This document shows, piece by piece, positions 29,077-38,882 of a DNA stretch of 64,000 bases. The DNA comes from Lentisphaeria bacterium (GTDB lineage: Bacteria; Verrucomicrobiota; Lentisphaeria; Victivallales; Victivallaceae): positions 2,046,001-2,110,000 of the forward strand of contig CP091727.1 of NCBI GenBank assembly GCA_022009855.1, read 5' to 3'. Position 1 is the stretch's first letter, and every line of letters begins with the position of its first letter. A program made the translations under genes and the position numbers. Under the pieces are notes generated by a model. The model did not search any database and was not told where the DNA came from. It saw only the letters and a program-made list of their open reading frames with translations.

Positions 29077-29565
29077 ATGGCGAACAACAAAGTGGCGGGC
29101 ACCGTTTACGAGGGGATGCTCGATGCCCGGGGGCTCAAGTTCGGAATCGTCTGCGCCCGGTTCAACGACTTTTTCGTGAGCAAGCTGCTCGAAGGCGCGC
29201 TGGATGCGATCGTCCGTCACGGCGGCGATGCGGAACAGGTGAGCGTGGCCTATGTGCCCGGCTCCTATGAGATTCCTTTCGCGGTCAAGCGGATGTTGCA
29301 GTCGGAGAAGAAGTTCGACGCGGTGCTCGCGCTCGGTGTGGTGATTCAGGGTGCGACGCCGCACGCCGGATACATCAACTCCGAAGTGGCGAAGTGCCTC
29401 GCCCAGCTCGGGCTGGAATCGGGCATTCCGGTCACCTACGGCATGATCACCGCGGATAATCTGGAGCAGGCGATCGAACGCAGCGGGACCAAAGCGGGCA
29501 ACAAGGGCGTCGATGCCGCGCTTGCGGCGATCGAGATGGCCAACCTGAACAAAGCGATCCGGTAA
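29077..29565 (+). CDS. ribH: 6,7-dimethyl-8-ribityllumazine synthase
   Basis: Intact, 162 residues from ATG 29077 with TGGAGG nine bases upstream. Key motifs: CARFNDFFVSKLLEGA, VPGSYEIPFAVK and ALGVVIQGATPHAGYI, with the active-site His in the last. It condenses the ribityl pyrimidine with dihydroxybutanone phosphate in riboflavin synthesis. Followed by nusB in eight bases, a widespread pairing. Confidence 0.95.
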   Translation: MANNKVAGTVYEGMLDARGLKFGIVCARFNDFFVSKLLEGALDAIVRHGGDAEQVSVAYVPGSYEIPFAVKRMLQSEKKFDAVLALGVVIQGATPHAGYINSEVAKCLAQLGLESGIPVTYGMITADNLEQAIERSGTKAGNKGVDAALAAIEMANLNKAIR

Positions 29566-29572
29566 GGCAGGT

Positions 29573-30081
29573 ATGTTTGACGACGAAAACAAGGCGCCGG
29601 CCGCGGGCAGGCCGCCGCATGCGAAGCGGCTCGGCCGCGAACTGGCGATGCAGTACCTCTTCCGCTGTGACATGCGGGGGGGAGCTGCCGGACGCGGCCG
29701 GATTCGACCTCTTCTTCGACGAGGTGCGCGAAGAGCACGGACTCCATGAGAACCGGTTTGCCCGCAAGGGGCGGGAGTACGCCGTGGAACTTTACACGGC
29801 GGTGGCGGTCCACCGCGAGAAGATCGACGAGACGATCCGGCAGCGTTCGAGCACTGGGACTGGAACCGGCTTTCGCTGGTCGACCGCAACATCATGCGGA
29901 TTGCGGTTGCCGAGATGCTCTACTTCGACGCGGTTCCGCCGGTGGTGAGCATCGACGAGGCGGTGGAGATCGCCCGGGATTACTCGGGGAGACGGCCGGG
30001 AATTTCATCAACGGCGTTCTCAACGGCGTCAAAGACACCCTGAAGCGTTCGCCGCGCGGGGACAAGGCGGCGAAGGAGTGA
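29573..30081 (+). CDS. nusB: Transcription antitermination factor NusB
   Basis: 169 residues after three corrections: one extra G in the G7 at 29676-29682, one missing base near 29848, one missing G in the G4 at 29986-29989. The corrected product has RRLGRELAMQYLF-like start (KRLGRELAMQYLFRCDM), then RNIMRIAVAEMLYFDAVPPVVSIDEAVEIARDYSG and the NFINGVLNGV signature. NusB binds boxA RNA with NusE in rRNA antitermination. Three slips in one 500-base gene make it the most damaged gene here. Confidence 0.9.
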
Positions 30082-30091
30082 GGTTCCTTTC

Positions 30092-31030
30092 ATGAAATCG
30101 ATCTTCTCCATTTTCAAGCGCGGGCTGGAAAAGACCGCCACCCGGGTGACGCGGAGCATCACCGGGATCTTCACCGGCATCAGGGCGCACGGAGCGGCTT
30201 CGTTCGACGAGCTGGAGGCGCTGCTGATCACGGCGGATTTCGGGGTGCCCGCTTCGCTGCGGATCGTCGGCCACATCCGCGACCGCTACGAGCGCGGCGA
30301 AATCGCCACCGATGCCGATCTGGTGCGCGTGGCGGCCGGAACGGTGCGGGAGATTCTCGGTTCGCGGAGCCGGGAGATCCGATATGCGGAACCGGGCCGT
30401 CCGACGGTGATTCTGATGGTCGGCGTCAACGGCAGCGGCAAGACCACCACGATCGGCAAGCTGGCGGCGCGGCTGCACGGCGAAGGGAAGAAGGTGATTC
30501 TGGCCGCCTGCGACACCTTCCGGGCGGCGGCGGTCGAGCAGCTTCAGCTCTGGGGCGAGCGGACCGGCTGCCAGGTGGTTTCGGCGAAGCACGGAGCGGA
30601 CCCGGCGAGCGTTGCGTTCGACGCGACGCAGGCGGCGATTGCCCGCGGAGCGGACTTTCTGCTGATCGACACCGCCGGGCGGCAGCACAACCAGAAGGGA
30701 TTGATGGAGGAACTGGCGAAGATCCGCCGTTCGGTGGAGAAGGTGTTTCCCGGCGCACCGCAGGAGGTGTGGCTGACTGTGGATTCCACGCTGGGAGCCA
30801 ACGTGATCAACCAGGCGCGGGAGTTCACCCGGGCGGCCGGTGTGACCGGGCTGGTGCTGACCAAGCTGGACGGCACCGGCAAGGGAGGAATGGTGGTCGC
30901 GCTCCATCAGGAGTTCGAACTGCCGACCTTCTTCATCGGGCTCGGCGAACAGCCGGAGGACCTCCAGCCGTTCAGCCCTGAATATTATACGGATGCGCTC
31001 TTCGGAGAAGAGGCGCCCCGTGAACCATAA
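30092..31030 (+). CDS. ftsY: Signal recognition particle receptor FtsY
   Basis: Intact, 312 residues with a short N-terminal region and no long acidic A-domain. NG domain: MVGVNGSGKTTTIGKLA (G1), ACDTFRAAAVEQL, DTAGRQHNQ (G3) and TKLDGTGKGGMVV (G4). It docks ribosome-SRP complexes at the membrane. Placed between nusB and ribD. Confidence 0.95.
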   Translation: MKSIFSIFKRGLEKTATRVTRSITGIFTGIRAHGAASFDELEALLITADFGVPASLRIVGHIRDRYERGEIATDADLVRVAAGTVREILGSRSREIRYAEPGRPTVILMVGVNGSGKTTTIGKLAARLHGEGKKVILAACDTFRAAAVEQLQLWGERTGCQVVSAKHGADPASVAFDATQAAIARGADFLLIDTAGRQHNQKGLMEELAKIRRSVEKVFPGAPQEVWLTVDSTLGANVINQAREFTRAAGVTGLVLTKLDGTGKGGMVVALHQEFELPTFFIGLGEQPEDLQPFSPEYYTDALFGEEAPREP

Positions 31031-31043
31031 CCCGGAGATGACT

Positions 31044-32083
31044 ATGAACGAGACAGCCAGGACGGACCGGGAATTCATGCATGAGGCGCTCGCGCTCGCC
31101 CGCATGGGCTGGGGATTGACCAGCCCGAACCCGATGGTCGGCGCGGTGATCGTCCGCGACGGCGAGATCATCGGCCGCGGTTATCACTGCAAGGCGGGGG
31201 AGCCGCACGCCGAGATCAATCGCTGCGCGACGTGGCCAAGCATGGAATCGATCCGGCGGGCAGCACGATGTATGTGACGCTCGAACCCTGTTCGACCCAC
31301 GGCCGGACCGGTCCGTGTACCGAAGCGATCAAGGAGGCCGGAATCCGGCGGGTGGTGATCGGTTCGCTCGATCCGAATCCGAAACACTCCGGCGCGGGAG
31401 TGGAGCTGCTTCGCGCCGCCGGAATCGAGGTGACAGTCGGTGTGGAGCGCAATGCGTGCAGCGAAATCAACCAGCCCTTTTTCTGCTGGATCACCACCGG
31501 GCGGCCGCTGGTCATTCTGAAGATGGCGATGACGCTTGACGGCAAGATCGCCACTGCGGAAGGGGAGTCCAAATGGATCACCGGCCCGGAGGCGCGGCGG
31601 CGGGTGCAGCAGCTGCGTCGGCTCGCCGACGCGGTGATGGTCGGCGGCGAGACGGTGCGGCGGGATCATCCGGCGCTGACGGTGCGCGAACCGGATTCCT
31701 GGCCCTGCCAGCCGCTGCGGCTGATCGCAAGCCGCAGCATGGACGAGGAGGAGCTTGCGGAGTATTTCCCCGACGGCAACGCGGAGCTGGTCCGGCTTGA
31801 TGTGGCCGACGACTGGGGGATGCTGCTCGACCATCTGGGGTTGCGCAACATCACCTGCCTGTTGATCGAAGGGGGCGGGGAGCTTGCCGCGTCGGCGCTC
31901 AACGCCGGGGTGGTCGATTACGTGGAGTTTCACATTGCGCCGAAACTGCTCGGCGGGCGGGACAGTCGCCCGGTGCTGGGCGGGGACGATCCGGAATCGA
32001 TGGCGCTCGCGCGGAAACTGCACCGGGTCAAGGTGACCCATTACGGCGAGGATATCGCCGTCTCCGGCTTTCTCAAGGAGTAG
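31044..32083 (+). CDS. ribD: Bifunctional riboflavin biosynthesis deaminase/reductase RibD
   Basis: 346 residues after restoring one base near 31221 (EINALRDVAKHG). N-terminal cytidine-deaminase-like zinc domain with PHAE and PCSTHGRTGPC ligands; C-terminal reductase domain with TLDGKIATAEGESKWITG, RADAVMVGGETVR-like (LADAVMVGGETV) and LLIEGGGELAASAL. It catalyses two successive steps from the GTP cyclohydrolase II product. GGAG lies six bases before ATG 31044. Confidence 0.94.
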
Positions 32084-32088
32084 CTGCG

Positions 32089-32748
32089 ATGTTTACGGGG
32101 CTGGTGGAATCGGTCGGCAAACTGGTGGGACGGAGTGGAGAGCATATCCGGGTTCGTCCGGCCCGGCGTTTGGATTCTCCGCAGTTCGGTGAAAGCGTCG
32201 CGGTAAACGGCTGCTGTCTGACGCTTGAACGGGATTTCGCTGACGGCACACTGGAGTTTTTCACGCTCGCGGAGACCCTCGACCGGACCAATCTCGGGCG
32301 TCTGCCGATCGGCAGCGCGGTCAATCTGGAGCGGGCGCTCCGTCTCGGCGACCGACTGGGGGGCCATCTGGTCTCGGGGCATATCGATTGTGTCGCCCCG
32401 GTACTTTCTTTTGCGAAGTGCGCCGACGGTGATTTCGAGCTCACGGTCGAACTGCCGGAACTGCTCGCGCCCGAGGTGGTGGAGAAGGGCAGCATCGCCA
32501 TCGACGGCGTTTCGCTGACCGTGGTGCGGGTGACGGAGAGTTCGTTTGCGGTACGGCTGATTCCAGTGACACGGGCCGAGACCGCGCTCGCCGGGCGGAC
32601 TCCGGGAACATTGGTCAACCTCGAAGGGGATTTGATTGGGAAATATGTGCTCCGCCAGCTTGCGTTGCGCGCCGGTTCGGCGGAGAAGACGGAGCGTTCC
32701 GGCTCATCGATTTCGATGGAGACGCTGCGCGAGGCGGGCTTCCTATGA
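32089..32748 (+). CDS. ribE: Riboflavin synthase alpha chain
   Basis: Intact, 219 residues with two homologous lumazine-binding barrels: MFTGLVESVGKL at the start and GHIDCVAPV with the second repeat SIAIDGVSLTVV. It dismutates two lumazine molecules to riboflavin. Directly after ribD (five bases) and coupled to the next gene by ATGA overlap. RibE and RibH together complete the last steps. Confidence 0.95.
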   Translation: MFTGLVESVGKLVGRSGEHIRVRPARRLDSPQFGESVAVNGCCLTLERDFADGTLEFFTLAETLDRTNLGRLPIGSAVNLERALRLGDRLGGHLVSGHIDCVAPVLSFAKCADGDFELTVELPELLAPEVVEKGSIAIDGVSLTVVRVTESSFAVRLIPVTRAETALAGRTPGTLVNLEGDLIGKYVLRQLALRAGSAEKTERSGSSISMETLREAGFL

Positions 32749-33518
32749 GGACGCTGTTCGCCGTCGAGCCGGGCAGCGAGGCCGGTTTCGAACAACTGCC
32801 GGACCCTTTGCCGGTGCCGTTTGAACGGATCGAACTGCCGGGGGAGCTGCTCGACGTGGCGTCGATCCGCAAGCGGCTGCTCAAACCGGTGCGGGGGCTT
32901 TCGTTCGGCATTGCCGACGTGGTGTCGCCGGAGCTGGCGCGCCGGGTGGCGGAGGCGGATCTGCCGGTCCGGCTGGAATTTCAGCAGCTCTTCCGCGAAC
33001 GGTGCCGCCGTGCTTCGGAGCTGCGGGCTTCGGAACTCACTGCTGATTTTGATTTTACCCGTGCCGCGGCGGAGCCGGAGTACCGGGAGCGCCTGCGGCT
33101 CCTGCTGCGCGGCTGCTATGGAATTCTGGAAGAGTTCCATATGACGCTCCGTTTTCCGGTGCGGATCGATTTCGCCGCCGGCGAGGACGGTGCGCAGTAT
33201 GTGCGGCTGCTGCGGGAACTGCTCTATCCGCATCTGGAACTGGCGCTGGAGATCGATCCGGCGGAGCCGCCGGAGGGAAAGTCCCTGCCGGAGACGCTTC
33301 ATTTCCACAGCTCCTACTGGCGTCTGCGCTGCGGGAGCCGGTGGGAGTTCGGATGGTTTCCTGCGTTTGCCGCGGGAGCTGAGGAGTACACCGCCGGACC
33401 GCGGAGGGTGGTGGTTGCTCCGACATCACCGACGGATGAAGCGCAGCTGGTGGAATTCGCTTCCCGTCTGCGGGGCGAACCGGAAGGCGCACAACAGGAG
33501 CTGTTCCAGCTGTTATGA
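32745..33518 (+). CDS. Hypothetical protein after riboflavin synthase
   Basis: Intact, 257 residues; I do not recognise it. Starts MRTLFAVEPGSEAGF and alternates predicted beta strands and helices (LPVRLEFQQLFRERCRRASELR; YVRLLRELLYPHLELALEID), which would fit an alpha/beta barrel, perhaps of the xylose-isomerase-like type, but no catalytic motif is evident. No signal peptide. The start overlaps the ribE stop, so it is translationally coupled to riboflavin synthesis, a weak hint only. Confidence 0.7.
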   Translation: MRTLFAVEPGSEAGFEQLPDPLPVPFERIELPGELLDVASIRKRLLKPVRGLSFGIADVVSPELARRVAEADLPVRLEFQQLFRERCRRASELRASELTADFDFTRAAAEPEYRERLRLLLRGCYGILEEFHMTLRFPVRIDFAAGEDGAQYVRLLRELLYPHLELALEIDPAEPPEGKSLPETLHFHSSYWRLRCGSRWEFGWFPAFAAGAEEYTAGPRRVVVAPTSPTDEAQLVEFASRLRGEPEGAQQELFQLL

Positions 33519-33536
33519 GATATGCCGTCAAAACTT

Positions 33537-33645
33537 TAACATTGCCCCTTTGCGAAGGTGTGAAAACACTGTGAAGCGGGTTCCCGGGGAGGCGACGGTC
33601 CCGCAAGGTCGGAGTGCCGAGCCCGCAGGGAGAACATCGCCCCCG
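33537..33645 (+). other. GC-rich structured intergenic segment before pdxJ
   Basis: Contains GTGT-GAAA-ACAC, a possible GCGGG/CCCGC helix enclosing TTCCCGGGGAGG, and TCGG-AGTG-CCGA. Looks like a folded RNA or a degraded repeat; it does not match a riboswitch class that I can name. Confidence 0.3.
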
Positions 33646-33671
33646 AAAAGAGTTCAGGAGATACTGTTGCT

Positions 33672-34388
33672 ATGAATCTTGGAGTCAATATCGATCATGT
33701 CGCCACCGTGCGTCAGGCGCGGCTGGCGGAACGTCCTTCGCCGCTTGAGGCGGCGCTGCTCGCCGAGGAGGGCGGCGCCTGGGGCATCACCGCGCATTTG
33801 CGTGAGGACCGGCGGCACATTCAGGACCGCGATATCGAAGCGCTCGTATCCCGGGTGCGCCGTCTCAACATGGAGATGGCGGTCACGCCGGAAATGCTGG
33901 AAATCGCTGTTCGGATTCGTCCGCACAGCTGCTGCCTGGTGCCGGAGAAGCGTGCGGAGCTGACCACCGAAGGCGGTCTCGACGTCGCCGGCCAGCCGGT
34001 GAAGATCCGCGAGGCGGTCTCTCGGCTCAAGAGCGTCGGAATCGTGGTGAGCTGTTTCGTCGACCCGGAGGAGCCGCAGCTCGCCGCCGCGGCCGCCGCC
34101 GGGGCCGATTACGTCGAACTGCACACCGGAACCTATTCGAATACGACCGGGGAGGCGCGCGCCGCCGAGCTGGAACGGCTGAAGCAGGCCGCGGAGTTCG
34201 CTCATTCGGCCGGGCTGCGGGTCAACGCCGGGCACGGCATCGACTATGAGAACATCGCCGGAATCCTGACGGTGCCGCACCTCTGCGAGCTGAACATCGG
34301 TCACTCGATCGTCGGGCGGGCGATCATGGTCGGCATGGTGCAGGCGGTGCGGGAGATGGTGCGGCTGATGCAGGCGTACCGCGGCTGA
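33672..34388 (+). CDS. pdxJ: Pyridoxine 5'-phosphate synthase
   Basis: Intact, 238 residues. Characteristic segments NIDHVATVRQAR, GAWGITAHLREDRRHI, LNMEMAVTPEM, VELHTGTYS, GLRVNAGHGIDYENI and ELNIGHSIVGRA. PdxJ closes the pyridine ring from aminoacetone phosphate and deoxyxylulose 5-phosphate. The latter substrate is supplied by Dxs, also encoded in this window (45.7-47.6 kb). Confidence 0.96.
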   Translation: MNLGVNIDHVATVRQARLAERPSPLEAALLAEEGGAWGITAHLREDRRHIQDRDIEALVSRVRRLNMEMAVTPEMLEIAVRIRPHSCCLVPEKRAELTTEGGLDVAGQPVKIREAVSRLKSVGIVVSCFVDPEEPQLAAAAAAGADYVELHTGTYSNTTGEARAAELERLKQAAEFAHSAGLRVNAGHGIDYENIAGILTVPHLCELNIGHSIVGRAIMVGMVQAVREMVRLMQAYRG

Positions 34389-34418
34389 CCGCGAAGAAAC
34401 CTGGGGGGAGGAGAGGCC

Positions 34419-36027
34419 ATGACCGAGAAGAGCCGGCTCGGCATCCTGAAAAGCTCGTTCGGCGTTTCGATCGCCACGCTGCTCAGCCGCGTGCTCGGTC
34501 TCGTCCGGGTCATGTTCGAGGCGCGGGTGCTGGGCGGCGGGAGCGTCGCCAGCGCCTGGTTTCTCGCCTTCGCGATTCCGAATCTCTTCCGGCGTCTGCT
34601 CGGCGAGGGGGCGCTGGGAACGGCGCTGATTCCGCTGGTGACCCAGACGGAGAACGACGCGGGTCCGGAGAAGGTGCGGCGCGATCTCGCGGTGGTCTTT
34701 TTCGGTGCTGAGCGCTGTCCTCGCGCTGATCGTGGTGCTGGTCGCCGGGGGCGCGATCGGACTGCGCAACCTGGCGGGTGTGCCGGCCGTCGCGGAACGG
34801 TTCCCGGTGCTCGGCACCGAACGGATCCAGCTGGCGCTCACGCTGCTGCCGATTCTGATGCCCTACGCCTTCTTCATCTGCCTGGTCGGGGTGGTGGGAG
34901 CGGTGCTCAACACCCGGCGGGTTTTTGTGCTGCCGGCGCTCGGGGCGCTGCTGTTGAACTTCTTTCTGATCGGCGGACTTGCCGCCGCGTGGTTTCTGGC
35001 GGTTCCGGCGGAGCGGCTGCCGCAGTTTCTCTCCACGCTCTCCGGACTGGTGTTGCTCTCCGGCGCGATTCAGCTCGGATTCGTGCTGGTTCTGCTCTGG
35101 CGGCACGGACGCTTCCCACTGCTCGGCAGGAAGAGCTTCACCGACTGGTCGGTCTTGAAACAGCTCTGGAAACTGGTGCTGCCGGGCATGATCGGCGGCG
35201 CGGCGCTTCAGATCAGCTTTCTGGTGGACCGCACGCTGGCCATCTGGCTCGGGCCGCAGGCGGTTCCGGCGCTGACCAACGTCGACCGGATCATCGACCT
35301 GCCGATCGGAATCTTCGCCATCTCGCTTGGTTCGGTGCTGATGGCGGGGATGGCGCGCGCGGCCGCCCGGGGGGATCTGGAGGAGCTGTGCGGCGATCTC
35401 ATCTTCAGTCTGCGGCACGTCTATTTCCTCTGCATTCCGATGGGGGTCGGGGTTGTGCTCTTCTGGGAGCCGCTGATCCGGATGCTCTGCCTCGGCGGGA
35501 ACTACACCGAAAGCGACCTGCTGGCCACCCGGATGGTGGCGATCTTCTACGGCGCGGGGATCCCGTCGTTCTGCGTGCTCAAGGTGGTGCTGCCGGTCTT
35601 TTACGCGCGGAAGATCATGACGATTCCGCTCTACTCCTCGCTCCTGTCAATTGCGGCGAACATCGTGCTCAATCTGATTCTGATGTGGCCGCTGAAACAG
35701 GGGGGAATCGCGCTGGCGACGGTGTTCGCCTCGATGTTGAACAATGCGATTCTGCTCACCTGCCTCCACCGGGAGGGGTTTCAGCTCCAGGGGAGGAGGA
35801 TGTGCGGCGCGTTCCTTCGGGCTCTGCTGTTTTCACTCGCGGTCGGGGTGCCGCTCTTCTTTGCCTACCCGCTGCTGCGCGGGTGGCTGAGCTTCCGCTT
35901 CGTCGGGGAGTTCCCGGCGTTCTGCGTGCTTGTGCTCTGCTTCTGCGCCGGATATTTCGGACTGCATCTGCTTTTCCGCACCGAGGAGCCCCGGGAATTT
36001 TTCGGGATGCTCCGGCATCGCTCCTGA
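34419..36027 (+). CDS. murJ: Lipid II flippase MurJ
   Basis: 535 residues after removing one T from 34698-34702 (VVFSVLSAVLA). About 14 membrane helices; N-terminal segment SFGVSIATLLSRVLGLVRVMF and FAIPNLFRRLLGEGALGTALIP are typical of MurJ/MviN. It moves lipid-linked peptidoglycan precursors across the inner membrane. Thirty bases after pdxJ. Confidence 0.94.
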
Positions 36028-36130
36028 TGGGGCGGCGGGGGAAAGAGACGCACTTTGCGGTTTTCTTTGCCCGTCGGAGTGGAATTTTCCGCCGGTTCGC
36101 TGTATAGTATCGTCAAACGAAAGAGACGCA

Positions 36131-36375
36131 ATGAAGAACAACGACGATACAAGAGACGCCATGATGCTCGGTGTCGGGCTGGACAACCGGGACGGGCACA
36201 AACGGGTGACCCGCGGCGACAACTTCTGCCTGATCGGCGGCTCGGAGGAGACCCACGACCGGATGACCGAAACGGCGATCAAGGTCAATGAAAGCTCGCC
36301 CGCAAAGGAAAACAGTTGCGGGATGTCTCGCCGGAAGAGTTCGCCGACCTGGTGCGGGAGGCTTCGGAACGATGA
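36131..36375 (+). CDS. Small conserved-looking hypothetical protein
   Basis: 81 residues after restoring one A at 36291-36293; the corrected end reads KLARKGKQLRDVSPEEFADLVREASER. Begins MKNNDDTRDAMMLGVGLDNRDGHKRVTRGDNFCLIGGSEETHD. I do not know its function; I recall similar short proteins in PVC bacteria but cannot verify this. The stop overlaps the prmC start (ATGA at 36372-36375), so it is coupled to prmC. The fact that the correct frame extends exactly to this overlap supports a real gene. Confidence 0.75.
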
Positions 36376-37217
36376 GCTGTTTCCGCGAACTGCGGCAGCA
36401 GCTGGCCGGAATGTTCCTTGCCGCCGGGGTCGAAACCCCCGCCGTCGACGCCGAACGGCTCATTGCGGAAACCGCCGGATTCCCCCGTGCCGAACTCTTT
36501 CTCCGAGGGGAGGAGCCGGTTCCGGAGCCCTTGGCGGAGGCCGTTCTCCGTCTGGCGGAGCGCCGCACCGCCCGCGAGCCGCTGCAATACCTGACCGGGC
36601 GGGCCGCCTTCATGGATCTCGAGCTGGAGGTGAACGGCGACGTTCTGATTCCGCGCCCCGAGACCGAACTGCTGGTCGAGTGGGCGGTGCATCACCTGCC
36701 GGAGAACGGCTCTCTGCTCGATCTCGGCACCGGTTCCGGGGCGATTGCGCTCTCGGTGGCCGCGATGCGTCCGGATGTTGCGGTGACCGGCGTCGACCTA
36801 TCCCCTGCCGCATTGCGGGTGGCGGAGCGGAACCGCCGCCGCTGCTGTCTGGAACGGGTCCGGTTGCTCGAATCGGACCTCTTTTCCGCAGTGGCCGGGG
36901 AGAAATTCGATCTTGTTGCGGCCAATCTGCCCTACGTGACCGAAGAGGAATATCCAACGCTGTCGCCGGAGGTGCGGGAGTTCGAGCCGCGCCTCGCGCT
37001 GGTCGCCGGAGACGGCGGGATGGCGCTGATCGCCCGGGCGGTGCGGGATCTTGCCGGATTTCTGACGCCGGGAGGGAAGGCGATTTTCGAACTTTCACCG
37101 CCGCAGGCGCCGCGCCTGGAGCGGATGTTCGCCGAAACCGGAGCGTTCGCCGGAATCGAAGTGATACAGGACTACACCCGCCGCGACCGGTTCGTCGCCG
37201 CCCGTCGGAACGGATGA
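36372..37217 (+). CDS. prmC: Peptide chain release factor N5-glutamine methyltransferase
   Basis: Intact, 281 residues from MSCFRELRQQL. N-terminal helical domain with EPLQYLTGRAAFMDLEL, SAM-binding LLDLGTGSGAIALSVAA, and the catalytic-loop segment AANLPYV. PrmC usually has NPPY at that point; here Pro is replaced by Leu, so the site reads NLPY. It methylates the GGQ glutamine of RF1 and RF2. Confidence 0.92.
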   Translation: MSCFRELRQQLAGMFLAAGVETPAVDAERLIAETAGFPRAELFLRGEEPVPEPLAEAVLRLAERRTAREPLQYLTGRAAFMDLELEVNGDVLIPRPETELLVEWAVHHLPENGSLLDLGTGSGAIALSVAAMRPDVAVTGVDLSPAALRVAERNRRRCCLERVRLLESDLFSAVAGEKFDLVAANLPYVTEEEYPTLSPEVREFEPRLALVAGDGGMALIARAVRDLAGFLTPGGKAIFELSPPQAPRLERMFAETGAFAGIEVIQDYTRRDRFVAARRNG

Positions 37218-37221
37218 CGCC

Positions 37222-37990
37222 ATGGACCCCTGCCGGAAACTCTGCAAACTGACGGGAGAGGCGATCGGCCGCTTCCGGATGATCGGCGACGGCGACCGGG
37301 TGCTGGTCGGCCTCTCCGGCGGCAAGGACAGCTTCGCGCTGCTGCATGTGCTGCACGAACTGCGCCGCCGGGCGCCGGTGCGGTTCGAGGTGATCGCGGC
37401 CACCTTCGACCCGGGATTCCCGGAGTTCAATCTGGAGGGAATCCGCGCCTACTGCCGGGAGCGGAATTGGGAGCATCACACGGTCTCTTTGCCGATTGCG
37501 CAGATTCTCGAAGAAAAGCGGTTCACCGGGGCGCCCTGCGTGCTCTGTTCGCGGCTGCGGCGGGGGGAAGCTCTCCGGGCTCGCCGCCGAACTCGGCTGC
37601 GGCAAGCTGGCGCTCGGGCAGCATTTCGACGACGTCGCCGCCTCCTTTCTGATGAGTCTGTGCCGGGGGCAGGGGTTGTCGACGATGGGGCCGAACGTGG
37701 CGACGAGCGAGGGGAATCTCCGGGTGATCCGACCGTTCGTGCTGGCGCCGGAGGCGCTGATCCGCGAGGCGGTGAGAGCGTGGGAGCTGCCGCGGGCGGG
37801 AGTCTGTCAGTATGAATCGCAGCTGGAGGAGGGGGACCGCGCCTTCTTCCGGAAGCTGGTGGATGAGCTCGCGGAACGGATTCCCTGCCTGCGCTCGAAC
37901 TTCTGCAGTTCGCTCGGGCGGATCGAACCGGAACATCTGCTGGATCCGCGTTATCTCTTTCAAATGGAACAACAAGGAAACGAACCATGA
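37222..37990 (+). CDS. PP-loop ATPase, TtcA/TilS-like tRNA-modifying protein
   Basis: 255 residues after removing one G in the G6 at 37562-37567. The PP-loop SGGKDSFALL, two Cys pairs (CVLCSRL about residue 108; a later Cys pair near SNFCSS) and the GQHFDDVAASFLM segment fit the TtcA family, which thiolates C32 of tRNA with an iron-sulfur cluster. It lies four bases after prmC and overlaps the next gene by four bases. Confidence 0.82.
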
Positions 37991-38791
37991 AGATCGTTCA
38001 CTTCTCTGACCCTCATGCGGGCGGCCCCGCGGAGGATCTTCTCGCCTATATCGACAAGCGCTGGGTGGGGGTGTTCAACTACAACTTCCGCCGGAAGTTC
38101 CGCCACGACATGACCAAGCTGGAGAACGCGGTCCGCTACATTCTCGACACGAAGCCGGATGTGGCGGTCTGCACCGGCGACCTGACCAGCACCGGCCAGC
38201 CGGGGGGAGTTCGAGCTGGTGCGGCCGATTCTGCGCCCGCTGCGGGATTCGTCGATTCCGCTGATCTACCTGCCGGGGAATCACGACTGCTATGTGAAGC
38301 GCCCGAAGTGCGTGAAGGCGGTCAATGAAATGGTCGAATACCTCACCCGGGAGGATTACCGGTTCGGCGACCTGCCGGTTGTCCGGGAATACGCCGGGGT
38401 GGAGTTTCTGCTGCTCAACTGCAGCCGCCCGTCGAATCTGCTCTGTTCGTGGGGATTCGTCGATCCGCGCGACGCGGAGTACGTCGTGCGGGAGTGCGGC
38501 GCGCCGCGGAAGGGGCCGCGCATCCTCGTCTCGCACTATCCGATGATCGAACACCATCCGATCCTGCGGGTGCGCCACCGGCTCTTCGGCCAGCAGCGAC
38601 TGCTCGAACTGCTCCGGAGCCATCAGCTCGACCTCTCGCTCTGCGGACACGTCCACAAGCCCTATCTCGAGGTGGATGAATCCGGCCGAGGCGAATGCTG
38701 TGCCGGTTCGGTCACCCGCAACGGCAGCATGGTCGAGATCGACTACAGTGAGTCGGAGGGGCGCTTCCGCTTCCAGACCATCTCGCTCTGA
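37987..38791 (+). CDS. Calcineurin-like metallophosphoesterase
   Basis: 267 residues after removing one G in the G6 at 38202-38207. Metal-binding motifs in order: FSDPHAGG, CTGDLTSTG, LPGNHDCY, LVSHYPMIEHHP and GHVHKP. The family cleaves phosphomonoesters or diesters with two metal ions; the substrate cannot be told (cAMP or UDP-diacylglucosamine hydrolase-like). Terminal gene of the prmC group. Confidence 0.88.
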
Positions 38792-38876
38792 CTTCGTTTT
38801 TCCCTCCCGCGTCGGGGGAGGAAACCGGTCTTCAATCTCAATAATTTGACAAGGCTAATTTTTTATGATATATTAA
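38792..38876. other. Short intergenic stretch before the IS1380-type element
   Basis: An imperfect CCTCCC/GGGGGAGG stem lies just after the phosphoesterase stop, then AT-rich DNA. No gene seen. Confidence 0.4.
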
Positions 38877-38882
38877 TCCCAT
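38877..38882 (+). repeat. Target site duplication, left copy (IS1380-type)
   Basis: TCCCAT at 38877-38882, repeated at 40625-40630, directly outside both ends of the element. Confidence 0.85.

Noticed and set aside
28900..29565. PheT-RibH fusion protein
   Set aside because: The long frame arises only because two extra bases in pheT place its end in the ribH frame; ribH has its own start and ribosome site at 29077.
33519..33671. Cobalamin or other named riboswitch upstream of pdxJ
   Set aside because: A few bases resemble the cobalamin core but the order of conserved boxes does not match, so no class is assigned.
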